A stretch of DNA of 64,000 nt from Gracilibacillus lacisalsi DSM 19029 (GCF_000377765.1 NZ_KB898663.1:1-64000), one strand, 5' to 3'. Shown: positions 46,766-55,816, numbered from the stretch's first letter. Notes: a model not told the origin generated them from the letters alone. Made by a program: numbers and translations.

Positions 46766-47042
46766 AACTACATACCTCCAAAGCTTTTAAAATGTATTGA
46801 TTTGAAGTGGAATTAAATCCATTCTCACTTTATTCTCATTATAATCTTATACTATTTCGAATCTATAATCAACCATTTTACCGCTATCGAAAACAACTGA
46901 TTTTATTCATTCCGTCTGATATTATACCACACTTAACCTGTATTTATCGATCTATTACTAATAAAAGCCGATCCATTCCAGATTCGGACAAGGTACATTC
47001 TGTAAACTAGTTAAAATTTATCTTGATGCTAACATTTATGAG

Positions 47043-47222
47043 CGGACATTTAGTGCGTTATTTGGCTGAAGACCAGCCATTTTTCCATGTTAGCGGACAT
47101 AGAATCCCTTATTTGGTTGCATTTGGCTTCATTAAGCACTAATTTCGATGAATAGCGGAACAGATGTCCGCGACTACCCTAAAAACGGTATTTTTGTAAC
47201 AAATAACGAAACAAATCTCCAC
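47043..47222. repeat. Repeat family C, complete copy 2
   Basis: It has the same four-arm plan as at 9484-9662: forward units CGGACATTTAGTGCGTTATT (47043) and CGGACATAGAATCCCTTATT (about 47094), then inverted units AATAGCGGAACAGATGTCCG (about 47151) and AAATAACGAAACAAATCTCC (about 47200). The copies differ in sequence but keep arm order and spacing. No coding potential was seen. Confidence 0.75.
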
Positions 47223-47284
47223 GCTCAACCCAGGGACGAACATATTTCGTAGTATATGTTTTTTTGCGAACTATTTTTTGCTCT

Positions 47285-47324
47285 ATAAAAAAACAACAGC
47301 TACTCATCGAAAAGTAACTGTTGT
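47285..47324 (-). terminator. Terminator of the small ATT-start gene
   Basis: On the minus strand ACAACAGTTACT/AGTAGCTGTTGT is followed by TTTTTTTATAG, about 55 bp after the stop at 47380. Confidence 0.88.
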
Positions 47325-47379
47325 ATCTTCGTGTCTATTTTCATTTCATTTATTTTTATTTTCCTCTAACATCCAATTA

Positions 47380-47571
47380 TTATCTGTGAACTAAGCGTTC
47401 TACGTCTTTCACAACTTCTTGGCTTTTTTTATAGCTAGTTTCTCTTTCTTTTTCTACATTTAATCTTTGAGAGAGTTTACGGCTGTATTCCGCATATCCT
47501 ACTCCGTGCGACTGGTGCATCGCTTTTTCCATTTCCGTTGTGTACTGTAGATGTAATTGGTCACTAATAAT
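47380..47571 (-). CDS. Small charged protein, possibly translated from an ATT start
   Basis: An open frame that ends ...RLVHR and TAA. The interior YTTEMEKAMHQSHGVGYAEY then SRKLSQRLNVEKERETSYKK looks like a real helical protein, with coding-type codon use. The only ATG (47532) would give 50 residues and lacks a good binding site. Upstream, AAAGGA lies 7 and 10 nt before two in-frame ATT codons (47571, 47568), and there is no ATG, GTG or TTG between the preceding in-frame stop and 47532. An ATT start giving about 63 residues is therefore proposed. A terminator follows the gene. Family not recognised. Confidence 0.55.
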   Translation of the reverse strand: MISDQLHLQYTTEMEKAMHQSHGVGYAEYSRKLSQRLNVEKERETSYKKSQEVVKDVERLVHR

Positions 47572-47735
47572 AAATCAATCCTTTCTTTATTTGACAATTA
47601 TTATTGTAACATCTTCTAACATAGTGACCAAATACACTGTGAGGAAATCAGCGCAGATACACAACCACCTGTAATCAAATATAACTAACAGAAAAATATA
47701 TAATATAAATTCTTACAAATTACTTGATTTTATTG

Positions 47736-48059
47736 CTAAATGCTTTGTTTTTGTTTCCATCCTTCCAAAACAGCATGTAATTTAGTTACCGATTCAAATG
47801 CATACAATTGATCGACAACCACTCCATCTATTACCAATAATAGAGCCGGAACACTCTGGATTTTATTTTCCTTCATAAACTCTGAAAAAAACGATGCATT
47901 CATTCGATAAAAGAACTGCGCTTGATCCGCTTCTTCCAGGATTGTTAACATTCGTTCTGCCAATTGACAAGTCGCACAAAAAGGTGTGTGCACGAAAATG
48001 ACCAGTGATTCCTCATGATGTAACAAGTTCTGCCATTGTTCCTTTTTTATATCTATCAT
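47736..48059 (-). CDS. yusE: Thioredoxin-family protein YusE
   Basis: A small thioredoxin-fold protein of 107 residues with the active-site pair TPFCATCQLAERML (CATC in place of the usual CGPC) near residue 28 and the cis-Pro region QSVPALLLV. It is predicted to be a cytoplasmic thiol-disulfide protein, substrate unknown. It is 17 bp downstream of yusF, the same pair as in B. subtilis. Confidence 0.88.
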   Translation of the reverse strand: MIDIKKEQWQNLLHHEESLVIFVHTPFCATCQLAERMLTILEEADQAQFFYRMNASFFSEFMKENKIQSVPALLLVIDGVVVDQLYAFESVTKLHAVLEGWKQKQSI

Positions 48060-48076
48060 TACAATCTCCTTCTATT

Positions 48077-48436
48077 TTATAAGTAATCTGGGTTGATCAT
48101 AATATGTGATGAAATCAGTGCTACTGCTAGCTCAGACTCAGGTGTAGCTGCCACTTCTCGATACGATTTATCAATATAAATATGAATGGCATGTGGCAAT
48201 TCTTTGGAAAGTTGTTTTCTTAATTTCTTCCCTGCTTTATCTTCGTCAACCAGGATAAAAACATCTCGATAATCCATATTAAAGATTTCAATCAAATTTT
48301 CCAACCGTTCCACATTAATCGTACCATTAGTACAGACAATTTCCACTTCTTCATCTACTAATTTTGCCACTTTTTCTTTATCCGTTCTACCTTCCACTAT
48401 GATTACTTTTATTTCTTGTTTTGACAATTGGCTCAC
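48077..48436 (-). CDS. yusF: TOPRIM domain protein YusF
   Basis: A 119-residue single TOPRIM domain protein. The conserved Glu is in VIIVEGRTDKEKV, and the DxD motif lies in VFILVDEDKAGKKLRKQL. RNase M5-like TOPRIM proteins cleave rRNA precursors, but this short version has no known substrate. AGTAGGTGAG precedes its start. It is co-directional with yusE. Confidence 0.88.
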   Translation of the reverse strand: MSQLSKQEIKVIIVEGRTDKEKVAKLVDEEVEIVCTNGTINVERLENLIEIFNMDYRDVFILVDEDKAGKKLRKQLSKELPHAIHIYIDKSYREVAATPESELAVALISSHIMINPDYL

Positions 48437-48577
48437 CTACTTCATCAAAGTTCAAATAAAACCAAAAGCTATTATGTTATCACGGCGTTATCGTCTCGTA
48501 AGCTCCCGCTGATGGAAGTCTCACTTCATTGTATGGATACACTTAATCAAGTTATGACAGACTAATGGTACTTGGTT

Positions 48578-48611
48578 AAAAAATATAGCATCCGCTCCAT
48601 GCGAATGCTAC
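48578..48611 (-). terminator. Terminator of gcvH
   Basis: On the minus strand TAGCATTCGC/GCGGATGCTA (5-nt loop) followed by TATATTTTTTAACC, 8 bp after the gcvH stop. Confidence 0.9.
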
Positions 48612-48618
48612 CTGTTTA

Positions 48619-49002
48619 TTACGCCTCATTGATCATCTTATCATAATCCTCAGCAGATAATAAATCATCTAATTCTGACTGGTTACTAGGTTCTACTACA
48701 ATCATCCATGCTTTTTCATATGGAGACTCATTTACTAATTCTGGATTATCCTCTAACTCGTTATTAACTTCTACCACTTTACCTGTTACAGGTGCATATA
48801 ATTCTGAAACGGTCTTAACGGATTCAGCACTACCGAATGGTTCATCTGTTTTAATTTCATCGCCCACTTCTGGCAATTCAATAAACACAATATCTCCGAG
48901 TTCTGATTGCGCATGATCTGTCACACCGATTCTTACTTTAGCTTCTTCTTTTTTCACCCACTCATGCTCTTTTGAATATAGATAATTTTCAGGTAAACTC
49001 AT
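48619..49002 (-). CDS. gcvH: Glycine cleavage system H protein
   Basis: A lipoate-carrying protein of 127 residues that shuttles the aminomethyl group in glycine cleavage. In Bacillus it also hands lipoate to other enzymes through LipM/LipL. The lipoylated Lys is in [19 protein letters not shown] near residue 63. [20 protein letters not shown] is the family N-terminus. It is solitary, with no gcvP or gcvT nearby, as in B. subtilis (yusH). Confidence 0.96.
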   Translation of the reverse strand: MSLPENYLYSKEHEWVKKEEAKVRIGVTDHAQSELGDIVFIELPEVGDEIKTDEPFGSAESVKTVSELYAPVTGKVVEVNNELEDNPELVNESPYEKAWMIVVEPSNQSELDDLLSAEDYDKMINEA

Positions 49003-49026
49003 GAAAACTCCTCCTAAATTGTATAT

Positions 49027-49383
49027 TTAATTCCAGGTCTGCTCAAATGTTTCTTCTTTAAAACCAACTGTCACTTGGTTTTCGTCAACTGTCAGTGGTC
49101 TTTTTAATAACATACCATCTGAAGCAAGATAATCCAGCATTTCTTCTTCTGTGGCTTCTTTTAATTTGTCCTTCAAGTCTAATTCTCGATATTTCTTACC
49201 ACTTGTGTTAAAGAATTTTTTATATGGTAATCCACTTTTAGTAATAATATTTTTTAATTCTTCTTTACTTGGTGGGTTGTCCACAATATGTATAGCTTCA
49301 TAATCAACACCATGTTCATCTAACCATTTCTTCGCTTTTCGGCACGTCCCACATTTAGGATACCAATAAAACTGAACTGTCAT
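49027..49383 (-). CDS. yusI: ArsC/Spx family protein YusI
   Basis: A 118-residue thioredoxin-fold protein of the ArsC/Spx group. The N-terminal pair YWYPKCGTCRKAKKWL has CxxC at residues 11-14. FNTSGKKYRELDLKD and LKRPLTVDENQVTVGFKEE are shared with YffB/ArsC-like proteins. True arsenate reductases keep a different Cys arrangement, so arsenate reduction is not claimed. It is 24 bp upstream of gcvH and likely in the same transcript. Confidence 0.9.
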   Translation of the reverse strand: MTVQFYWYPKCGTCRKAKKWLDEHGVDYEAIHIVDNPPSKEELKNIITKSGLPYKKFFNTSGKKYRELDLKDKLKEATEEEMLDYLASDGMLLKRPLTVDENQVTVGFKEETFEQTWN

Positions 49384-49535
49384 GTATTAGCCTCCTCTTC
49401 TTCGTTGCTATTATTTTAACGAAAAGATAAGATAAAAAGCAAATGATCTAGTTGGTAGGTCATGACAGTATGAAATAAATTATTATATGGTAGGAAATCT
49501 CGCTTTATGTATAGCACATTTTCCGATTTCAGCAA

Positions 49536-49564
49536 TTTACAAAGCGTAATGATTACGATATAAT
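49536..49564 (+). promoter_or_regulatory. SigA promoter with a Zur box in its spacer
   Basis: TTTACA (49536-49541) and TATAAT (49559-49564) are 17 bp apart. The spacer holds GCGTAATGATTACGA (49544-49558), which matches the B. subtilis Zur box TCGTAATnATTACGA at all but the first base. A repressor bound there would block RNA polymerase. It lies 30 bp before znuC. Confidence 0.88.
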
Positions 49565-49593
49565 ATGTTGAGATTGAAAACGAAGGTGATAAC

Positions 49594-50346
49594 ATGAAAA
49601 AAACAATTGTTGAGATGGAGAACGTCAGCTTTCATTATGGGGAGCGACAAGCTTTATCAAAGGTTAATTTTATAATAAACGAAGGTGACTTCATTGGGCT
49701 GGTAGGCCCGAATGGCGGAGGTAAAACAACGTTAATCAAACTTTTGTTGGGAATGGAAAAACCAACTACCGGGGAAATCCAGCTTTTCGGTCAACCAATT
49801 CGAAAATTTAAAGAAAAAAATAAATTAGGTTACGTTTCACAAAAAGCAAACAGCTTTAACAGTGGATTCCCTGCAACAGTAGAAGAAGTCGTAACAATGG
49901 GGCTCACTTCTAAGTTGGGCTATTTCAGAAGATTAACACGTCAAGATAAACTACACATTTATGAAGCAGTGGAAAAAGTTGGCATGACGGAGTATCTTTC
50001 TGAAAATATTGGAGAACTGTCTGGGGGGCAGCAACAGCGTATTTTTATTGCGAGAGCACTTGTCAGTGATCCAAAATTATTGATATTGGATGAACCTACT
50101 GTCGGTGTAGATGCTGAAAATGTAGAAAAGTTTTTTGATTTGTTACATGAATTAAATCAGCAAAACATCTCTTTATTATTAGTAACCCATGATATTGGAA
50201 CGATGACACACCATGCCTCTAAAGTAGCTTGTTTGAACAAAACACTGCATTTTCACGGTAATCCAAATGAGTTCCAAACACTATCACAAGATCAACTATC
50301 GGATTTCTATGGTCACCCACTAAATCTAGTGACCCATGAGCATTAA
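49594..50346 (+). CDS. znuC: Zinc ABC transporter ATP-binding protein
   Basis: The ATPase of a high-affinity zinc importer, 250 residues. Walker A is GLVGPNGGGKTTLIKLLLG, the signature is ELSGGQQQRIFIARAL, and Walker B is KLLILDEPTVGVDAE; the switch His is in LLVTHDIG. The operon order znuC-znuB-zur and the Zur-box promoter support zinc rather than manganese. No substrate-binding lipoprotein gene is in the operon, so it must be encoded elsewhere. AAGGTGATAAC precedes the ATG. Confidence 0.93.
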   Translation: MKKTIVEMENVSFHYGERQALSKVNFIINEGDFIGLVGPNGGGKTTLIKLLLGMEKPTTGEIQLFGQPIRKFKEKNKLGYVSQKANSFNSGFPATVEEVVTMGLTSKLGYFRRLTRQDKLHIYEAVEKVGMTEYLSENIGELSGGQQQRIFIARALVSDPKLLILDEPTVGVDAENVEKFFDLLHELNQQNISLLLVTHDIGTMTHHASKVACLNKTLHFHGNPNEFQTLSQDQLSDFYGHPLNLVTHEH

Positions 50347-50359
50347 TGGAGGAACAATT

Positions 50360-51223
50360 ATGTTAATGAATTTATTAGAATATGAGTTTTTAAGAAACAC
50401 CTTTTTTACCGGTATTATTATCGGTATTATCGCTCCATTACTGGGTGCCTTTATTGTAGTACGTCGATTGTCTTTGATAGCTGATGCATTATCTCACGTA
50501 ACACTAGCAGGAATTGCATTTGGTCTGTTACTGGAAAAGAAGACAGGTGCTATGCTGATCACACCCTTTTATTCGGGATTAGGTTTTTCCATTATCGGCT
50601 CTGTCATTGTTGAGCGGTTGCGCCGTGTATACACTGCATTTCAAGAATTGGCGATCCCGATTATTTTATCTGGTGGTGTCGGATTAAGTGTTATTTTTAT
50701 TTCGATTGCAAATGGATTTAATACAGACTTATATAATTATTTATTTGGCTCTGTTTCAGCAGTAAGCAGACAAGATTTGTACAGCATTATCATTATTGCA
50801 GTTATTGTATGTGTAGTTATCTTTTTCTTATACAAGGAACTGTTTTTATTATCTTTTGACGAAGAACAAGCAGTGGTTACTGGTATACACGCAAAAAGAA
50901 TTCATTTTATTTTTATTGTTTTAACTGCACTCGTCATTGCTGCTTCGATACGTATTGTTGGTGTTCTATTAGTTTCAGCATTAATGACATTACCTGTTGC
51001 AGCAAGTATTCGTATTGCAAAAGGATTTAAACAAACGATTATTTATGCGATAATATATGGAGAAACAGCTGTTATTTTGGGATTGGTATCTGGTTACTAT
51101 TTAGAAATACCACCTGGTGGTACGATCGTCATGCTACTCATTCTTTTATTAATAGCTACGATTGTAACCAAAAAAGTAATAGCAAAAATAAATAGCAGAA
51201 AGCATCGTTTAAAAACGGGGTGA
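50360..51223 (+). CDS. znuB: Zinc ABC transporter permease
   Basis: The membrane subunit of the importer, 287 residues with eight or more helices. [20 protein letters not shown] then VTLAGIAFG is the family motif (cytoplasmic EAA-like loop), and [20 protein letters not shown] (20 residues) is conserved near the C-terminus. The ATG at 50360 follows GGAGG. The frame from 50336 overlaps znuC and was rejected. It ends 4 bp before zur. Confidence 0.93.
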   Translation: MLMNLLEYEFLRNTFFTGIIIGIIAPLLGAFIVVRRLSLIADALSHVTLAGIAFGLLLEKKTGAMLITPFYSGLGFSIIGSVIVERLRRVYTAFQELAIPIILSGGVGLSVIFISIANGFNTDLYNYLFGSVSAVSRQDLYSIIIIAVIVCVVIFFLYKELFLLSFDEEQAVVTGIHAKRIHFIFIVLTALVIAASIRIVGVLLVSALMTLPVAASIRIAKGFKQTIIYAIIYGETAVILGLVSGYYLEIPPGGTIVMLLILLLIATIVTKKVIAKINSRKHRLKTG

Positions 51224-51227
51224 TCGA

Positions 51228-51635
51228 ATGAATACAACTGAAGCACTTGGTATTTTAAAAGAAAAAGGCTATAAATATACGGATAAGCGAAAGCACATGA
51301 TCGACTTCTTTGTAGAAGAAAATCGATATTGTACAGCAAGAGACTTATTACAGAATATGGAGCCTAATTACGAAGGAATCAGTTTTGATACAATTTATCG
51401 AAACTTGCATTTATTTGACCAGTTAGGCATTTTAGAGTCAACGGAATTAAATGGTGAAAAACACTTCAGGCTTAAATGTGATCATCATCATCACCATCAT
51501 TTTATTTGTAAAAACTGCGGTGTTACCAAAGAAATTCACCATTGTCCAATGGATGAAATTTCTGAGGAATTAAAGCAATATATGATTGACGACCATAAAT
51601 TTGAAATTTACGGTTTTTGCCCAACATGTCAATGA
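51228..51635 (+). CDS. zur: Fur-family zinc uptake regulator Zur
   Basis: A 135-residue Fur-family repressor. An N-terminal winged helix (about residues 1-75, with [20 protein letters not shown]) precedes a dimer domain with a His run CDHHHHHHF (residues 84-92). Two structural CxxC pairs bind Zn: Cys94/Cys97 and Cys131/Cys134. Being last in the znuCB operon under a Zur box, it should repress its own synthesis when zinc is plentiful. In B. subtilis zur is a separate gene, but a similar operon exists in Listeria. Confidence 0.92.
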   Translation: MNTTEALGILKEKGYKYTDKRKHMIDFFVEENRYCTARDLLQNMEPNYEGISFDTIYRNLHLFDQLGILESTELNGEKHFRLKCDHHHHHHFICKNCGVTKEIHHCPMDEISEELKQYMIDDHKFEIYGFCPTCQ

Positions 51636-52012
51636 AAGCAAAAGAGTTAAAACTTTTTTTTGCAGTGGGAATTGGTGGTATACTCGGAGCTCTTCTCCGT
51701 TATATCATTGCAGAATCCGTATCCATTATCAGCTTTCCTGTCGGCACAACCATTGCTAATTTAATGGGATGTTTTGTATTGGCATATGTTACATTCCAGC
51801 CTTTTTTCAAAAATAAATTGCCACCAGCTATCTTTACGGCATTTACAACTGGACTGCTAGGATCATTCACTACCTTTTCCACCTTTATAGCAGAGAGTGT
51901 ATTGCTTTTCGAAGAAAGTACAGCATGGCTCATTCTATATCTGCCAATACAAATTCTCGGTGGTGTAGCGTTATGTTTTATTGGTGCTAAGTTAGCAATC
52001 AGCAAGGAGTAG
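51632..52012 (+). CDS. crcB: Fluoride channel subunit CrcB/FluC 1
   Basis: A four-helix fluoride channel subunit, 126 residues. [16 protein letters not shown] at the N-terminus, [14 protein letters not shown] with the pore Asn, and [18 protein letters not shown] with the Phe box and central Na+ site are all present. Its ATG overlaps the zur stop (ATGA), so it appears to be translated as an extension of the zinc operon. In-frame starts at 51617 and 51626 are alternatives. It pairs with the next gene. Confidence 0.92.
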   Translation: MKAKELKLFFAVGIGGILGALLRYIIAESVSIISFPVGTTIANLMGCFVLAYVTFQPFFKNKLPPAIFTAFTTGLLGSFTTFSTFIAESVLLFEESTAWLILYLPIQILGGVALCFIGAKLAISKE

Positions 52013-52017
52013 ATCAC

Positions 52018-52380
52018 ATGAGTTATTTGTTAGTAGGATTAGGTGGGTTTATTGGTGCCATCCTTAGATATCTGTTAAGCCTGCAATTGAACACAAGTAA
52101 ATATTGGCTACCTGTAGGTACATTGCTTGCCAATTTTACAGGTAGCATCCTTTTTGCTTTTACGTATTTGTTTTATCAAGCAGATTGGCTTTCGTTATGG
52201 ACATGGAACTTTTTAGGTGTAGGGATTTGTGGATCATTTACCACTTACTCCACGTTTAGTGTTGAGGTTGTTAAAATGCTGGAACAAAAACAATCGAAGA
52301 AAGCACTCCTTTATCTGTTTGGATCCGTGGCAATCAGTTTTACTACGGTATTTACTATTTGGAAAGTGATTACTTTATGA
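52018..52380 (+). CDS. crcB: Fluoride channel subunit CrcB/FluC 2
   Basis: The second FluC subunit, 120 residues, 5 bp after the first. GLGGFIGAILRYLLSLQ, GTLLANFTGSILFAF and GVGICGSFTTYSTFSVEVV are the matching motifs. In Gram-positive bacteria such tandem genes may form a heterodimeric antiparallel channel. No fluoride riboswitch is apparent. Its end overlaps the converging uspA gene by 11 bp. Confidence 0.93.
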   Translation: MSYLLVGLGGFIGAILRYLLSLQLNTSKYWLPVGTLLANFTGSILFAFTYLFYQADWLSLWTWNFLGVGICGSFTTYSTFSVEVVKMLEQKQSKKALLYLFGSVAISFTTVFTIWKVITL

Positions 52381-52771
52381 TCATGATCGGACAGTTAATA
52401 TGTTTAGCTGTTTTATGACTGACACTTCCCAGTACCATTTCTTGCAATCTATTTAACCCTCTACTCCCCATAATACAAAGGTCAACTTCTTCTCGTTTTG
52501 CATATTTTACAATTTCCTGTTTAGGATCACCAATTAAAATAACCGTTCGGAAATCAACATTTGCTTTTTTCAATTTTTGTTTCGTTAATTTTAATCTTTC
52601 TTCTACCAAGCTCGCCATATTGACCGCTTGTTTGCCTTTCATTCCATCATTCATGACAATAACTACATCTAACCGATACTCTGGTACACTTTTCACAAAT
52701 TTAATGGCGTGATCCACCGCTCTTAGTGCATGCTCAGAACCATCTGAAGCTAGAATTATTTTTTGATACAT
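52370..52771 (-). CDS. Universal stress protein UspA family
   Basis: A 133-residue UspA-family protein. It starts MYQKIILASDGSEHALRAVD and has the ATP-binding tail GSRGLNRLQEMVLGSVSHKT followed by CPIMIIK. The G-2x-G-9x-GS(V) pattern (GSRG..GSVS) suggests the ATP-binding subgroup. The start at 52771 follows GGGAGAG. It is convergent with crcB and apparently transcribed alone. Its specific stress is not known. Confidence 0.9.
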   Translation of the reverse strand: MYQKIILASDGSEHALRAVDHAIKFVKSVPEYRLDVVIVMNDGMKGKQAVNMASLVEERLKLTKQKLKKANVDFRTVILIGDPKQEIVKYAKREEVDLCIMGSRGLNRLQEMVLGSVSHKTAKHINCPIMIIK

Positions 52772-52945
52772 CCAGCACTCTCCCTTTCCTACTACATCCA
52801 TTATAGCAAAAACGTTTTTTGTGTTGAAAGCGTTATCTATATTTCTGTTAGAATTTTTTTACAATCATTTTACATATTCCTGTTGTTCTTTACATTGTTT
52901 CGACATATGGTTGAAGTAAGGAATAGTTCCTAGGGGGGAGACAAT

Positions 52946-54091
52946 ATGAAAATTGCTATCTTTACTGATACCTTTCTTCCAGATGTTAATGGGGTTGCCA
53001 AAACATTGGGACGTTTTACGAAGTATTTAGATCAAAGCCACCATTCTTATATTGTGATTTCACCAAAACAAACAAAAAAAGAAATAAGCGCCGGGCAAAT
53101 CTACCGTCAATCGAGTTTTCCATTTCCACTTTATAAAGATTGTCGTATTTCTTTACCAAATACGATTCATTTAAAAGAAATTATTAAAAAATTCCAACCT
53201 GATATCATCCATGTTGCTACACCATTTTCTATTGGGTTAACCGGACTTCATCTCGCAAAAAAGTACAATATTCCTATTGTTGGTTCTTACCATACTGATT
53301 TTGATCATTACTTAAAATACTATCATCTAACCTTGTTATCGAAAGCACTCTGGCGTTATATGGAATGGTTTCATCAACCATTACTCCGGATTTTCGTACC
53401 GTCTTCTGTAACCTACCAACAATTACAAAATAAAGGGTTTCAGAATTTACAAATATGGCAACGTGGTGTTGATACAACCGTTTTCCATCCATATTACTCT
53501 ACTGAAGAAATTAGAAAGAAATATAACATTAAAGAACGCTATATATTAAGTTATGTTGGTCGGTTAGCGCCAGAGAAAAACGTAGAGTTACTTCCACAGA
53601 TTGCAAAACAACTTCCAACTGAGCTACAAAATAATATCCACTGGCTTATTGTTGGTGATGGTCCATCTCAAAATAGCTTAAAGAATGACTGGCAGCAAAA
53701 TGTAACATATACAGGTTTTTTACCACAAAACGATGTTGCCAGCATTATTTCTGCCAGTGATTTATTTGTATTTCCTTCTGAAACAGAAACATTTGGTAAT
53801 GTGGTCTTGGAAGCATTAGCGACAGGAACACCTGTTGTTGCAGCTAATAAAGGTGGGGTAAAAAGTATCGTTCAAGAGGGCTTTACCGGACGATTATGTA
53901 ATTGCAATCATTTAGATTCTTTTATTAACGCTATTCATTCGATATTAAATGATAAAGATTGGCGAGAGCAATTGAAACAAAATGCCGTTCGCTACGCCCA
54001 AAAACAACGTTGGGAAGATCGTTTTGAAGAATTACTCAGCACTTATCAATTTATATTAGAAGATACCAAAACCAACCAAAAGCATGCTTAA
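52946..54091 (+). CDS. GT4-family glycosyltransferase
   Basis: A cytoplasmic or membrane-associated retaining glycosyltransferase of 381 residues with a GT-B fold. The N-terminus reads MKIAIFTDTFLPDVNGVAKT, as in lipid glucosyltransferases and mannosyltransferases. The C-terminal donor site has YVGRLAPEKNVELLPQIAKQ, LIVGDGPSQNSL, and the EX7E motif in PSETETFGNVVLEALATGTP. Likely acceptors are diacylglycerol or phosphatidylinositol-type lipids, but this cannot be decided. Its strong AGGGGGGAG site and own terminator imply a single-gene transcript. Confidence 0.88.
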   Translation: MKIAIFTDTFLPDVNGVAKTLGRFTKYLDQSHHSYIVISPKQTKKEISAGQIYRQSSFPFPLYKDCRISLPNTIHLKEIIKKFQPDIIHVATPFSIGLTGLHLAKKYNIPIVGSYHTDFDHYLKYYHLTLLSKALWRYMEWFHQPLLRIFVPSSVTYQQLQNKGFQNLQIWQRGVDTTVFHPYYSTEEIRKKYNIKERYILSYVGRLAPEKNVELLPQIAKQLPTELQNNIHWLIVGDGPSQNSLKNDWQQNVTYTGFLPQNDVASIISASDLFVFPSETETFGNVVLEALATGTPVVAANKGGVKSIVQEGFTGRLCNCNHLDSFINAIHSILNDKDWREQLKQNAVRYAQKQRWEDRFEELLSTYQFILEDTKTNQKHA

Positions 54092-54112
54092 ACAACTAAG
54101 CATGCTTTTTAC
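54079..54112 (+). terminator. Terminator of the glycosyltransferase gene
   Basis: Stem AAAAGCATGCTTA/TAAGCATGCTTTT with the tail TTTACA. The stem overlaps the end of the coding region. Confidence 0.92.
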
Positions 54113-54186
54113 ATTAAGAAAATCAAACAGTACTTCAAAGTAGTACGTCAAAACTAAAAATAAATATGTTATCAAAAAAAACATAT

Positions 54187-54477
54187 ACTGTGAAGTAATG
54201 TGGACAATGAGGATTCTTACGGAAACAGAAACACTATGCGAGCTCATGTTAATGTTGTAGAGCAAGTTTTAACGAAGGCCGCCCACTTCCACTCCTGTGG
54301 GACCTGTTTGACCTGAAGATCCACTTTTTCGAGCGGTTTTGGCTCGGAAAAGTTAGCTGAAGGGCAAACCCCACGGAAAGGGAAGTGGGCAGCCGGAGTG
54401 GCGGTTATGATCACGATTTATGTCAAAATTACTTCATAGGTAACTGTGCATTTAGTTTCGAACATTACTTCGAGGTA
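54187..54477. mobile_element. MITE-like element, A-only form (about 290 bp, opposite orientation)
   Basis: The 54092-54510 gap contains palindrome A at 54277-54394 (arms GGCCGCCCACTTCC / GGAAGTGGGCAGCC). Its ends are ACTGTGAAGTAATGTGG (54187) and CATTACTTCGAGGT (54463-54476), matching the terminal repeats of the composites at 28.85 and 62.43 kb. The left flank of A (GATCATAACCGCCACTCCGG on the minus strand) is almost identical to that at 28.92 kb. No palindrome B is present. Orientation is opposite to the others. Confidence 0.72.
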
Positions 54478-54510
54478 AATATCTACCATTGATTATGTCG
54501 GATTATCATA

Positions 54511-55668
54511 TTATGAAAAAGCGTTTTTGGCCAATGAGGAGATAACCATGTCATCCATTGGTGGGTTATGAAGCCCTGCTCGTACGTCACGGTAATATTG
54601 TTCAAACGGCATGTTTTTAGACAAGCCACGTCCCCCAACAATGCGCATCACAAGATCAACAACTTCATTAGCACTATTAGTAGCAACTAACTTTACAGCT
54701 CCCAATTCTTTCATTAACTGCCCTCGTTTATCTGGATATCTATCCCATTTCTCTGCAACACTATACATAAAGTAACGTGCCTGTAATAACTTTAAGTCTA
54801 TTTCTCCCACTTTATTGCGAACATGTTCCACTTCAGATATCGGCTTATTTAAACTGTTAGGCTGAAATTCTTTAGCGAATTGAATCACATCATTGCGAGC
54901 TGCCATTGCAATGCCTAAGTAACAAGCTGGAATATGTAATAACCACCCTTTTGGACCTGGTCTCTTTGGTTGATCACTTATTTCTACCAAGTTATCCTTT
55001 GGTACACGAACATTCTCTAAAATTAAATCATCACTACCTGTTCCACGCATACCTAAAGTATCCCATGTTTTTTCGACACGCAGACCTTCCGTTTCTTTCG
55101 GAATTAAGATAGAACCAACAGCATCTTTTCCTTTCACATAAGCTGTGACAATATAATAATCGAGCACTAATGCCATTGTTGTAAATGTTTTCTTTCCATT
55201 TATAACATATTCCTCACCATCTAAAACAGCAGTTGTTTCGGGTATACCGCCTCGTGTTGGACTTCCGGTTGCAGGTTCTGTAGCACATCGGTTGACTAGC
55301 TTTTGTTTCTTTCCTATTTCTTTGGCAATGTAGTCAAATTTTTGCTCGTCCCATAAGTTCTCTTCGCTTAACTCTTTAACTACTCCTAAGTGCCAGCCTA
55401 CAGACAAGGCTGTTGCACCGTCACCTTCTGCTAATTTCTCCTGGACAAGCAAAAATTCATATAAAGATAGCGATTCTCCACCATATTCTTTTGGTAATGT
55501 TAATGATAAATAGTTTTCATTGCGTAAATCTCCGATATTTTCTTTAGGCAAAGCTGCTTCATTATCGCCTTGTTGCCTTCTATTTTTAATTTTCTTTGCT
55601 AATTGTTCCGCTTTCCGGTAAAGCATTTCATGATGGTCTGTCTGAATAAAGTTACTTAACAAGTCCAT
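54511..55668 (-). CDS. Acyl-CoA dehydrogenase (YdbM-like)
   Basis: A flavoenzyme of 385 residues of the acyl-CoA dehydrogenase family. It has LRNENYLSLTLPKEYGGESL at the N-terminal domain, CATEPATGSPTRGG in the FAD-binding middle domain, NGKKTFTTMA and TWDTLGMRGTGSDDL. The C-terminal helical domain ends RAGLHNPPMDDMV. The strongest resemblance I recall is B. subtilis YdbM. The physiological acyl-CoA is unknown. The start at 55668 follows AAAGGAGGAAG; the 38-residue extension to 55782 is nonconserved. Confidence 0.87.
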   Translation of the reverse strand: MDLLSNFIQTDHHEMLYRKAEQLAKKIKNRRQQGDNEAALPKENIGDLRNENYLSLTLPKEYGGESLSLYEFLLVQEKLAEGDGATALSVGWHLGVVKELSEENLWDEQKFDYIAKEIGKKQKLVNRCATEPATGSPTRGGIPETTAVLDGEEYVINGKKTFTTMALVLDYYIVTAYVKGKDAVGSILIPKETEGLRVEKTWDTLGMRGTGSDDLILENVRVPKDNLVEISDQPKRPGPKGWLLHIPACYLGIAMAARNDVIQFAKEFQPNSLNKPISEVEHVRNKVGEIDLKLLQARYFMYSVAEKWDRYPDKRGQLMKELGAVKLVATNSANEVVDLVMRIVGGRGLSKNMPFEQYYRDVRAGLHNPPMDDMVISSLAKNAFS

Positions 55669-55816
55669 AATCTTCCTCCTTTCATTGCTACTTTGATGAT
55701 AGCGAACTATCTTGATTTTTGCCACTAATCTACTCAGTGATATCAATGAATAGAATGCATAGTTAAAAGTCAAACAACACATACTAACGATAATCTTTCA
55801 CCAAGAGGTATCTATC

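Noticed and set aside
46766..46860. Fur box upstream of sufC
   Set aside because: CTCATTATAATC has only half of the expected palindrome, so it cannot be defended.
48478..48540. Possible intergenic repeat around CTCGTAAGCTCCCGCTGATG
   Set aside because: It felt familiar from related genomes, but no second copy exists in the window and no clear fold is seen.
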